A stretch of 5,460 bases of DNA from Candidatus Eiseniibacteriota bacterium (GTDB taxonomy: Bacteria > Eisenbacteria > RBG-16-71-46 > CAIMUX01 > VGJL01). The DNA is taken from assembly GCA_014729455.1 (NCBI GenBank), contig WJJW01000082.1, positions 1-5,460 on the forward strand. Direction: 5' to 3'. The notes beneath the pieces were generated by a model. It worked only from the letters and a program-made list of their open reading frames with translations. It was not told where the DNA came from and did not search any database. The translations under genes and the position numbers were made by a program. Below, in pieces: positions 1 to 5,460 of the stretch (position 1 is the first letter of the stretch; each line of letters begins with the position of its first letter).

Positions 1-470
1 AGCTGGAAGGTCTGTTCGTAGGTGAGACCGCTCAGCCGGGAGAGGAGATCGTGCAGCGCGAACCCGGCGCGCCCGCGCGCGAGCAGGCCGAAGGTCAGCA
101 TCTTCTCGAGATGGACCATGAGGTTGCCGGGGGCGTGGTCGTCGAGGATGTACCGGCTGTCGCCGTAGATCCGCGTGGCGATCGGCAGCAGCGCGAAGAG
201 AGCGCCTCCGAGGAGCGCCAGCAGGAGGGGGAGCCGGAGCGGCGCCGCCTCGAGCCGCCGGCCGATCGCCCCGGCCGCCCGCTCGACCACCCGTCGCCCC
301 GGAGGGATCCAGACGGCGACCGTGAGAAGCAGCAGGCCCGCACCGACCCAGACCGGGAGCCGGTGGAGATGATCGAATCCCCAGGTCCCGCCGGCCGAGA
401 ACAGCGCCCCCGCCGCGAGTGGGACCGCGAGGAGGAAGAACCAGATCCCCGTAGATCCGTTCGGAGCCAT
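1..470 (-). CDS. Multi-pass membrane protein of unknown function (N-terminal part, cut by window edge)
   Basis: The reading frame starts at an ATG (470-468) and stays open to the left edge, giving 156 residues. Its composition is that of an integral membrane protein, with hydrophobic segments at about residues 9-25, 40-56 and 79-98. The first begins GIWFFLLAVPLAAGALF; the third contains LLLALLGGALFALLPI. A loop follows with the sequence RIYGDSRYILDD, then a more amphipathic stretch rich in Leu and His. A large multi-pass envelope protein such as a GT-C-type glycosyltransferase often has an acidic loop like this after an early helix, but no diagnostic motif is visible and I do not assign a function. 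The ATG is the only usable start: the frame is open for 27 codons upstream of it, with no ATG, GTG, TTG or CTG. The nearest purine run (AGAGG, 473-477) is only two bases from the ATG, so ribosome binding is weak or the message is leaderless. The gene is divergent from the GspE-like gene. Confidence 0.75.
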   Translation of the reverse strand, partial: MAPNGSTGIWFFLLAVPLAAGALFSAGGTWGFDHLHRLPVWVGAGLLLLTVAVWIPPGRRVVERAAGAIGRRLEAAPLRLPLLLALLGGALFALLPIATRIYGDSRYILDDHAPGNLMVHLEKMLTFGLLARGRAGFALHDLLSRLSGLTYEQTFQ

Positions 471-476
471 CGCCTC

Positions 477-505
477 TGTGTACCAGGGGGCGCTGCCGGG
501 GACAA
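477..505 (-). promoter_or_regulatory. Possible sigma-70-like promoter for the membrane protein gene, giving a leaderless transcript
   Basis: Read on the minus strand, TTGTCC (505-500) is followed after exactly 17 bases by TACACA (482-477), preceded by TGG as in extended -10 elements. Transcription would start about 7 bases further on, at or next to the A of the ATG at 470. This fits the poorly spaced Shine-Dalgarno sequence of that gene. Each hexamer matches the consensus only partly (4/6 and 3/6), so this is a weak call that could arise by chance. Confidence 0.2.
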
Positions 506-584
506 CGGCGCAATCGCCGTCCGGACATCCCGATCCGAGGAGACGAATCGTTCAGCGATCCCGACGGCCCGCCGATATCGTTGG

Positions 585-592
585 GGAAGGAG
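585..592 (+). promoter_or_regulatory. Ribosome binding site that decides the start of the GspE-like gene
   Basis: GGAAGGAG is a good Shine-Dalgarno match, ending 12 bases before the ATG at 605. This spacing is longer than usual, but no better start lies nearby. An in-frame TTG at 581 would add eight residues, but it has no purine-rich site upstream and would place this motif inside the gene. The ATG is therefore preferred. Confidence 0.55.
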
Positions 593-604
593 ATTCTCGA
601 TTCG

Positions 605-2578
605 ATGAGCGACCCGACCCGCACGGAGTTGCAGAGCGCCTCGGAGACGACGACGGCTTCCCTGCGATCGAAGCCGCTCGGCCAGCTCCTGGTCGCGCTC
701 GGCGTCCTGGACTCCCGGCAGCTCGCCAACGTATTGCAAATCCAGAAGATGCAGCCTGCCGACGAACGACTCCCGCTCGGGAGGATCTGCGTCGAAGAGG
801 GATTCGTCTCGCGCGAGCGGCTCGATCTGATCCTGCAGCGGTGGGGCAAGCGGCTCCGACTCGGGGAGCTGCTGGTCCATCAGGGGAGCGTCACCCCCGC
901 GCAGCTCGAGGAAGCGCTCGAGCGCCAACGCGGCGGCGGCGGGCGGCTCGGCTCGATCCTGCTCGAGATGGAAGCGCTCGACGAGGTCTCCCTCACCGAG
1001 ACGCTGGCCCGCCAGTACGACATGGCGTACGTCCCGCTCGGGGACTTGAACCTACCGCGGGACCTCGTTCGCTACGTGAACCCGCAGTTCGCCTGGCGGC
1101 ACGGGGTGGTCCCGATCGGCCTCATCGGCCGCCGTCTGACGGTGGCGATCCAGGACCCGACCAATCCGACTCTGATCCGCGATCTCGAGCATTCGACCGG
1201 AATGCAGATCAAGGCGGTCCTCTCGACCCCGTCGCAGATCGCCGCGATCGCGCGGAGGCTCTACGAGTTCGGGGACGACAACGACCGCACGGTCGAACCG
1301 GACGCCGGCGACGGGGACGCCGCTCCACGCAGCGGGTCGCCCGCGGATCTCGTTCGCCGTCTCGTCACCCGGGCCGCCTCCCTTTCGGCGACCGAGATCA
1401 CGCTGGAGCCGTCGTCGAACGGCGGGGACCTCCGGCTGCGAATGGGGGACACGACCTGGCCGGTCCCGGACGCGGAAGTCTTCACCGGGCGGATCTCCGA
1501 TCTCGTGCGGACCTTCCAGACGATGGCCCATCTCGATCCGGAGGATCCGAAGCGACCGCAGGAGGGGATCCTCTCGGTGACCACCGACGAGGGAGACTTC
1601 TCCCATCCGGTCCTCCTGCAGATCGAGACCGAGCCGACCTCCTGCGGTCAGGCGTTGCGGGCCGAGATCGTGCCCGAAGGCAGGGGGTCGTCCCGCGTAG
1701 AGCTCGACGCCGTCGGATCGCGGCGCTCCCGCTTCGAGGAGCTTCTCCAATCGCCGAACGGGGTCGTGCTGATCGCCGGTCCCGCCGGCAGCCGGAAACG
1801 CGGTCTGCTGCGAGGAACGATCCCGGTCATGACGCGCCCCGACGCGCTGATCTGCTCGATCGAAGAGCCGATCCTCCGGGTCGACGAACGGGTGGAACAG
1901 CATCCGGTCGCCGGCCCGGACGGTCCCGCCTACCTCGAGCGGGTCGAGCAGGTGCTCCGTCGCGATCCGCGTGCGGTTCTCCTCGAACGCGTGCCGGACC
2001 CGGCGGTCGCGCGACGGATCTTCGAGCTGGAGGGGACGCAGCCGCTCGTGGTCACGACGTTGCAGGCCGGCAACGCGACGGGCGCGATCGCGCGGCTGGC
2101 CGGGATGGAGGTCGATCCGGCCCGGCTCGCGGATGCGTTGCGCGGGGTGCTCGCCGTGCGACTGCTGCGTCGCGTCTGCCCTCACTGCGTGGAGGACTAC
2201 GAGCCGGGTCCGGCGATTCTCGCCGAGTGGTTCCAGGATGGGGATCCCTTCAGCCGCTGGATCCGCGGGGCCGGCTGCTCCTCCTGCCGCGGCACCGGGA
2301 GCCTGGGGCGGCTGGTCGTCTCCGAACTCTGGGTCCCGAACGCGGACGACCGCGAGGCGATCCGCCGCGGGACGGCGCCGGCCGACCTGCGAGCGCGATT
2401 CCTCGAGCGGGGCTCGTGCCTCGGGCAGGACGCGCTGCGCGCGGCCGCCGAGGGCGCGACGACCCTCGAGGAGGCGCTCCGCCGGATCCCGTACCAGGAC
2501 GTCCTGCACACGCGACGGTACGGGATCGATCCGGTCGTCGCGGAGCGATGGCGCGCCGCCCGCCGCCGCCTCGCCTGA
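605..2578 (+). CDS. GspE/PilB/MshE-family protein with MshEN (c-di-GMP-type) N-terminus and degenerate ATPase domain
   Basis: The product has 657 residues. Residues 23-137 hold four repeats of the pattern LGxxLxxxGxxxxxxLxxxLxxQ. The last two, R85-Q108 and R114-Q137, are each 24 residues with a five-residue linker, the layout of the MshEN c-di-GMP-binding domain. An alpha/beta subdomain follows (about 138-220). Residues 240-657 match the secretion/pilus ATPase fold: EITLEP for the usual DIHIEP (264-269), MAHLDPEDPKRPQEGI (307-322), IEEP for the Asp box (419-422), and a zinc-type tetracysteine, CPHC (525-528) with GCSSCRGTGSLGR (557-569). The catalytic signatures are damaged. Walker A reads GPAGSRKR (392-399) instead of GPTGSGKT. 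The Walker B/GEIRD region reads LLERVPD (459-465). The His box reads TTLQAGNA (484-491) instead of STLHTNDA. Length and fold are close to normal for the family, so the protein is probably made but probably does not hydrolyse ATP (inference). A regulator of a type IV pilus or type II secretion motor fits best. No partner genes lie in the window. Confidence 0.88.
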   Translation: MSDPTRTELQSASETTTASLRSKPLGQLLVALGVLDSRQLANVLQIQKMQPADERLPLGRICVEEGFVSRERLDLILQRWGKRLRLGELLVHQGSVTPAQLEEALERQRGGGGRLGSILLEMEALDEVSLTETLARQYDMAYVPLGDLNLPRDLVRYVNPQFAWRHGVVPIGLIGRRLTVAIQDPTNPTLIRDLEHSTGMQIKAVLSTPSQIAAIARRLYEFGDDNDRTVEPDAGDGDAAPRSGSPADLVRRLVTRAASLSATEITLEPSSNGGDLRLRMGDTTWPVPDAEVFTGRISDLVRTFQTMAHLDPEDPKRPQEGILSVTTDEGDFSHPVLLQIETEPTSCGQALRAEIVPEGRGSSRVELDAVGSRRSRFEELLQSPNGVVLIAGPAGSRKRGLLRGTIPVMTRPDALICSIEEPILRVDERVEQHPVAGPDGPAYLERVEQVLRRDPRAVLLERVPDPAVARRIFELEGTQPLVVTTLQAGNATGAIARLAGMEVDPARLADALRGVLAVRLLRRVCPHCVEDYEPGPAILAEWFQDGDPFSRWIRGAGCSSCRGTGSLGRLVVSELWVPNADDREAIRRGTAPADLRARFLERGSCLGQDALRAAAEGATTLEEALRRIPYQDVLHTRRYGIDPVVAERWRAARRRLA

Positions 2579-2609
2579 CCCCCGCCTGCTTCCTCGCTTC
2601 CCCGTCCGG

Positions 2610-2618
2610 TGGTAGAAT
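2610..2618 (+). promoter_or_regulatory. Likely extended -10 promoter element for the DUF362-DUF6599 gene pair
   Basis: TGGTAGAAT lies in the 88-bp gap after the GspE-like stop codon. TAGAAT matches the -10 consensus at 5 of 6 positions and is preceded by TGn. It stands out as AT-rich in a very GC-rich gap. No convincing -35 hexamer is seen at 17-bp spacing (TTCCTC at 2590-2595 is weak), as is common with extended -10 promoters. Start of transcription would be near 2625, giving a leader of about 40 bases. Confidence 0.4.
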
Positions 2619-2653
2619 CCGGCCGGCGCGCCGCAGCCTGCGACCGCCGGAAC

Positions 2654-2662
2654 GGAGGGGGG
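2654..2662 (+). promoter_or_regulatory. Strong ribosome binding site of the DUF362 gene
   Basis: GGAGGGGGG ends four bases before the ATG at 2667, with its GGAGG core at a normal distance. It confirms the start that places the twin-arginine motif near the N-terminus. Confidence 0.7.
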
Positions 2663-2666
2663 AACC

Positions 2667-3881
2667 ATGAAGGACCTGTCGAACGAGGAGGCGCCGCGCT
2701 CCGGCGCGCTGGGACGGCGAGATTTCTTGAAAGTGGGGGGAGCCGCCGGCGCCGGGCTCCTGCTGGGATCCCCCCGTGTCTGGTCGCAGGAGCAATCCGA
2801 CCGGACCCCGCCAGAGAAACCGCGAACGAACGTCGATGAAGCGCTGAAGGTCCCGCGGACCGACGCGTCGTTGCCGGGCCGCTATCCGGGCCGCGTCGTC
2901 GAGATCCGGGATCCCGCCTCGCTCGTCGAGGACCGGTTCGACGGCGAGGTGATCGCCTCGATGTTCGAGAAGGGGATCACCGCGCTCACCGGAACGGATC
3001 TCGCCGCGAGCTTCCCGCTCTTCTTCACGCCCGAGGACGTCGTCGGGATCAAAGTGAACCCGGTGGGGCCCGGCCTGATCAGCACGCGGTTGGAGGTGGT
3101 CGACGCGATCGTCGCCTGGCTCGTGGCCGGAGGGATCGATCGCGGGAACATCGTCATCTGGGATCGCTTCGAGGCGATGCTCGCCGAGGCGGGGTTCACG
3201 TCCGAGCGTTATCCCGGTCTGAGGATCGAGGCGCTGCAGACGATGGACTACGCCGCCGCGGCGGGCGAAACCGACGACGACAGCGGGTGGCTCGGTCCCG
3301 ACGGGAGACACGTGAGCGCGGAGCGCTTCGATCCCGATGTGGTCTACTGGGCCGACGTCGAGGGGCCCGACGACAAGGCGTACTGGAACCAGCAGGTGTT
3401 CAAGGACAAGCGCTCCCCGTTCGGCAAGCTGGTGACGCGGCGGCTGACCAAGATCGTCAACGTCCCGGTTCTGAAGAACACCGGCAACGGGATCTCGGTC
3501 GCCACGAAGAACCTCGGCTACGGGGCGATCTGCAACACCGGGCGGCTGCACAAGCCGCTCTTCTTCGACGTCTGCACCGAGGTGCTCGCCTTTCCGTGCA
3601 TCCGCGACAAGCTGGTCCTGAACGTCACCGACGGGCTGCGCGCCCAGTTCGAGGGCGGACCGATGCCGGCGGCCGACTTCGCGTATCCGTTCCATACGCT
3701 CTTCTTCGCGACCGATCCGTTCGCCTCCGACCGGATCTGCCACGACCTGCTGGTCGAGAAGCGCAAGAGCGCCGGGATCCAGGTGAACGAGCATCCGATG
3801 TTCACCGAGTACCTCCGGTACGCCGAGAAGCTCGGTCTGGGGATCGCGGAGCCGGAACGGATCGAGCACGTCTGCGGATGA
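2667..3881 (+). CDS. Tat-exported DUF362 domain protein
   Basis: The product has 404 residues. It opens with a short polar region and then GRRDFLKVGGAAGAGLLLG (16-34), a classic twin-arginine signal, with a likely cleavage site near residue 40 (VWS/QEQ). The protein should therefore be folded, perhaps around a cofactor, before export to the periplasm. The mature part fits DUF362: VGIKVNPVG (126-134), a helix ending in AGGIDRGNIVIWD (154-166), NVPVLKNTGNGISVATKNLG (265-284), NVTDGL (319-324) and ATDPFASDRI (348-357). Many DUF362 proteins carry C-terminal ferredoxin motifs. This one has none; its cysteines (289, 303, 311, 358, 403) are not in CxxCxxC arrays. The biochemical role of DUF362 is unsettled. 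A strong RBS and a likely promoter precede it. Its stop overlaps the next start as ATGA, so the two products are probably made together. The family call is from recalled motifs, not a search. Confidence 0.88.
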   Translation: MKDLSNEEAPRSGALGRRDFLKVGGAAGAGLLLGSPRVWSQEQSDRTPPEKPRTNVDEALKVPRTDASLPGRYPGRVVEIRDPASLVEDRFDGEVIASMFEKGITALTGTDLAASFPLFFTPEDVVGIKVNPVGPGLISTRLEVVDAIVAWLVAGGIDRGNIVIWDRFEAMLAEAGFTSERYPGLRIEALQTMDYAAAAGETDDDSGWLGPDGRHVSAERFDPDVVYWADVEGPDDKAYWNQQVFKDKRSPFGKLVTRRLTKIVNVPVLKNTGNGISVATKNLGYGAICNTGRLHKPLFFDVCTEVLAFPCIRDKLVLNVTDGLRAQFEGGPMPAADFAYPFHTLFFATDPFASDRICHDLLVEKRKSAGIQVNEHPMFTEYLRYAEKLGLGIAEPERIEHVCG

Positions 3882-4729
3882 TCCGTCGGGTCGGCCTCAT
3901 CCTGGCGGCGCTGGTTTGCCTGGTCGGGGCGATGCCCGCGATCGGGGTGCCGCCGGACGGGTGGACCCTGGAGGGACCGATCCGCCATTTCCCCGGCCGC
4001 GAGCTCTACGGCCACATCAACGGCGGCGCGGAGCGGTTCCACGAGCTCGGCTTCAAGGAGCTGCACGTCCGGCGGGCGGTCCGTGGCGACGAGACCGCGC
4101 TCACGCTGGAGACCTATCGCATGACCTCGCCCGAGGCGGCCCTGGCGATCTACCTGCTCCAGTCCGGCCGCGAGAAACCGGTCGCCGGGGTCGCGGCGCG
4201 CAACAGCGGCGGCGCCTATCAGCTCAGCGCGGTGAAGGGTCCGGTCTTCCTCCAGGTGCACAACCCCGCCGGGGACGAAGCGGTCCTCCCGGCGATGGCG
4301 GCGTGGGCGAACGCAGCACTCGCCGAGATCGAGGCGGATCCGCCCCGCGAGCTCTTCGCCCCGCTGCCCGAGGAGGATCGGATCGGCGGAACCGAGCGGA
4401 TCTTCCGCGGGCCGGTCACGCTGGAGCCGATCTACACGTTCGGTCCCGGGGACATCCTGAGCCAGGAGGGGGTCCTCTTCGGAGTCGCCGCCGACTACCG
4501 GGCCGATCCCGAGGAGGAGTCGTTCACGCGGATCGTCGTCGCCTATCCCGATGAGAAGGCCGCGGCTGCGGCCTTCAACCACCTCGTCGAACACCTGGAT
4601 CCGTACCTGGAGGTGCTGGAGTCGGACGGTGGTCGGATCCTCTTCCGCGACTACCGCGACCGTTTCGGTGAGGTGCGACGCGACGGCGATCGCCTCGAGA
4701 GCCGGATCCACCTCGTCTCGCGGCCGTAG
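3878..4729 (+). CDS. Secreted DUF6599-like protein
   Basis: The product has 283 residues. It starts at the ATG inside the ATGA overlap with the DUF362 gene; there is no clear Shine-Dalgarno sequence, as expected for coupled re-initiation. Residues 1-23 form a Sec signal peptide (MIRRVGLILAALVCLVGAMP, then AIG). Cys14 is not in a lipobox because Val precedes it, so a soluble periplasmic protein is more likely than a lipoprotein. The mature part contains ELYGHINGGAERFHELGF (42-59), which I recognise as the YINGGAE-type signature of DUF6599, then LTLETYRMTSPEAALAIYLL (76-95), the strand-and-helix pattern after it in that family. A similar pattern, FTRIVVAYPDEKAAAAAFNHL (216-236), recurs near the C-terminus and suggests two related halves. 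No catalytic residues or metal motif are evident. Coupling to DUF362 points to a shared envelope function. The last 155 bp overlap the convergent ferredoxin gene. Confidence 0.82.
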   Translation: MIRRVGLILAALVCLVGAMPAIGVPPDGWTLEGPIRHFPGRELYGHINGGAERFHELGFKELHVRRAVRGDETALTLETYRMTSPEAALAIYLLQSGREKPVAGVAARNSGGAYQLSAVKGPVFLQVHNPAGDEAVLPAMAAWANAALAEIEADPPRELFAPLPEEDRIGGTERIFRGPVTLEPIYTFGPGDILSQEGVLFGVAADYRADPEEESFTRIVVAYPDEKAAAAAFNHLVEHLDPYLEVLESDGGRILFRDYRDRFGEVRRDGDRLESRIHLVSRP

Positions 4730-5460
4730 CACGGGGCCCGCGGTCCGCCCACCCCGACCCGTATAGATCGGCTCCGGGATCCTGCAGAATCGGCTGGTTC
4801 CCGGGGTGGCGGGTCTCGTTGGCGCTGACGATCCGGATCGCCGGAAGATCCTTGAACGGGCACTTGGTCTCGCAGATCCCGCATCCGGTGCAGAGGTCGG
4901 GATCGACGCGCGGCAGCTTGAGCAGCCGGGTCTTCCCGTCCCGGCCGGCGACCTCGCTCTGATCGAAGGTGATCGCCTTCGTCGGAATCGGGCAGTGCTC
5001 CTCGCAGACGATGCACTCCCGGGCGTAGGCGTACGGCAGGCAGCGATCCCGATCGATGACCGCCAGGCCGATCTTCACCTTCTTCTTCTCGGGAAGCGGG
5101 AGCGGTTCGATCGCGCCGGTCGGACAGAGCTGTCCGCAGAGGTTGCACTCGTAGTCGCAGTAGCCGATCCGCGCGACCAGCATCGGAGTCCAGATCCCCT
5201 CCAGCCCGGCCTCGAAGGCGGTCGGGTGCAGCCCGTTCGGCGGACAGGCCTTCATGCAGATCCCGCACTGGATGCACCGCGCGAGGAAGTCCGGCTCGGC
5301 GAGGGAGCCGGGCGGGCGGATCAGCTGGGGATTGTACGTTCGGGCCTGGGCCTGGGGCGTGGCGCGAAGGAGCATCGCCCCGCCCGCGCCCGCCAGCAGG
5401 GCGGCGACCGTGGAGCGCCGGGCGAGGTCGATCCGCCCCGCCTCGGGGCGCCGCCAGGGC
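4575..5460 (-). CDS. NapG-like ferredoxin with four [4Fe-4S] motifs (C-terminal part, start lies beyond the right edge)
   Basis: The frame is open from the right edge to a TGA at 4577-4575, giving 294 residues in the window (counted from the codon at 5459). An ATG at 5375 exists, but the coding pattern continues upstream of it. Residues 13-31 read LARRSTVAALLAGAGGAML, a hydrophobic segment with a preceding Arg pair: either a Tat signal or the last membrane segment of a fused NapH-like domain. Four cysteine motifs follow: CIQCGICMKACP (62-73), CDYECNLCGQLCP (101-113), C140 with ECIVCEEHCP (148-157), and CTGCGICETKCP (190-201). The linkers RPPGSLAEPDFLARC and GLAVIDRDRCLP match the NapG/MauN type, which passes electrons from membrane quinol dehydrogenases to periplasmic reductases. 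The natural family end falls near ETRHPGNQPILQ (215-226). After that comes a roughly 68-residue Arg/Gly-rich tail that runs antisense into the DUF6599-like gene. Electron transfer at the periplasmic face is the likely role; the acceptor is unknown. Confidence 0.88.
   Translation of the reverse strand, partial: PWRRPEAGRIDLARRSTVAALLAGAGGAMLLRATPQAQARTYNPQLIRPPGSLAEPDFLARCIQCGICMKACPPNGLHPTAFEAGLEGIWTPMLVARIGYCDYECNLCGQLCPTGAIEPLPLPEKKKVKIGLAVIDRDRCLPYAYARECIVCEEHCPIPTKAITFDQSEVAGRDGKTRLLKLPRVDPDLCTGCGICETKCPFKDLPAIRIVSANETRHPGNQPILQDPGADLYGSGWADRGPRATAARRGGSGSRGDRRRVAPHRNGRGSRGRGSDHRPTPAPPGTDPGVRRGG
4774..4804. terminator. Imperfect inverted repeat just past the DUF6599-like stop, possible transcription barrier
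   Basis: CCGGGATCC (4774-4782) can pair with GGTTCCCGG (4796-4804) over eight of nine positions, around a 13-base loop. It lies 45 bp after the stop of the plus-strand gene, where a terminator for the DUF362-DUF6599 transcript would be expected. There is no T-tract on either side, and the repeat lies within the minus-strand ferredoxin frame, so it is at best a weak or factor-dependent terminator and may be chance. Confidence 0.2.

Noticed and set aside
581..604. TTG at 581 as start of the GspE-like gene
   Set aside because: No Shine-Dalgarno sequence upstream of it. The GGAAGGAG at 585-592 serves the ATG at 605.
95..928. Minus-strand open frame crossing the divergent gap at 471-604
   Set aside because: It would run antisense into the MshEN region and through the membrane protein gene in another frame. 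The translation is Ser/Arg/Gly-rich with no motif, while the frame starting at 470 gives clear membrane helices.
1052..2668. Long minus-strand open frame antisense to the GspE-like gene
   Set aside because: Low-complexity Arg-rich translation without domains; the plus strand carries clear conserved family motifs over the same bases.
478..2670. Very long plus-strand open frame (730 codons) overlapping the GspE-like gene
   Set aside because: Its translation is Arg/Pro/Gly-rich low-complexity sequence with no motif. It shadows the real gene in another frame, as expected in very GC-rich DNA.
2250..3869. Long minus-strand open frame spanning two plus-strand genes
   Set aside because: It crosses a gene boundary and a likely promoter, has no recognisable motif, and mirrors the codon pattern of the DUF362 gene.
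3878..3946. Lipoprotein signal in the DUF6599-like protein (Cys14)
   Set aside because: The residue before Cys is Val, not Gly/Ala/Ser, and the Cys lies in the middle of the hydrophobic core, so no lipobox.
3518..4732. Minus-strand open frame antisense to the DUF362 and DUF6599-like genes
   Set aside because: No domain or RBS; explained by GC-rich codon bias of the plus-strand genes.
4651..5277. Alternative minus-strand frame over the ferredoxin region
   Set aside because: It lacks the cysteine motifs; the adjacent frame has four complete [4Fe-4S] motifs.

Overview
The window is high-GC DNA. The organism cannot be named from sequence alone. The codon bias, a Tat-exported DUF362 protein, a DUF6599-like protein, a multi-cluster ferredoxin and a GspE/PilB-type protein with c-di-GMP-type N-terminal domains suggest a didermic, often uncultured lineage such as Acidobacteriota, Eisenbacteria-like phyla, Gemmatimonadota or former deltaproteobacteria (inference). 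No RNA gene, CRISPR array, insertion sequence or phage gene was recognised.

Layout. (1) Positions 1-470, minus strand: the N-terminal 156 residues of a multi-pass membrane protein that runs off the left edge. (2) A 134-bp divergent gap, 471-604. (3) Positions 605-2578, plus strand: a 657-residue GspE/PilB/MshE-family protein. Its N-terminal MshEN region is well kept, but its ATPase domain has lost most catalytic signatures. (4) An 88-bp gap, 2579-2666, with a likely extended -10 promoter and a strong Shine-Dalgarno sequence. (5) Positions 2667-3881 and 3878-4729, plus strand: a translationally coupled pair, a Tat-signal DUF362 protein followed by a Sec-exported DUF6599-like protein. (6) Positions 4575-5460, minus strand: the C-terminal part of a NapG-like ferredoxin with four [4Fe-4S] motifs, entering from the right edge and overlapping the DUF6599-like gene tail to tail by 155 bp.

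How the genes may work together. Genes 5 and 6 look like one envelope redox module: a Tat-exported DUF362 protein, a secreted partner, and a ferredoxin that is probably membrane-anchored and facing the periplasm. The substrate is unknown. The GspE-like protein has no pilus or secretion genes next to it here. It is best read as a candidate c-di-GMP-binding pseudo-ATPase that may regulate a pilus or secretion machine encoded elsewhere. It is the most unusual item in the window.
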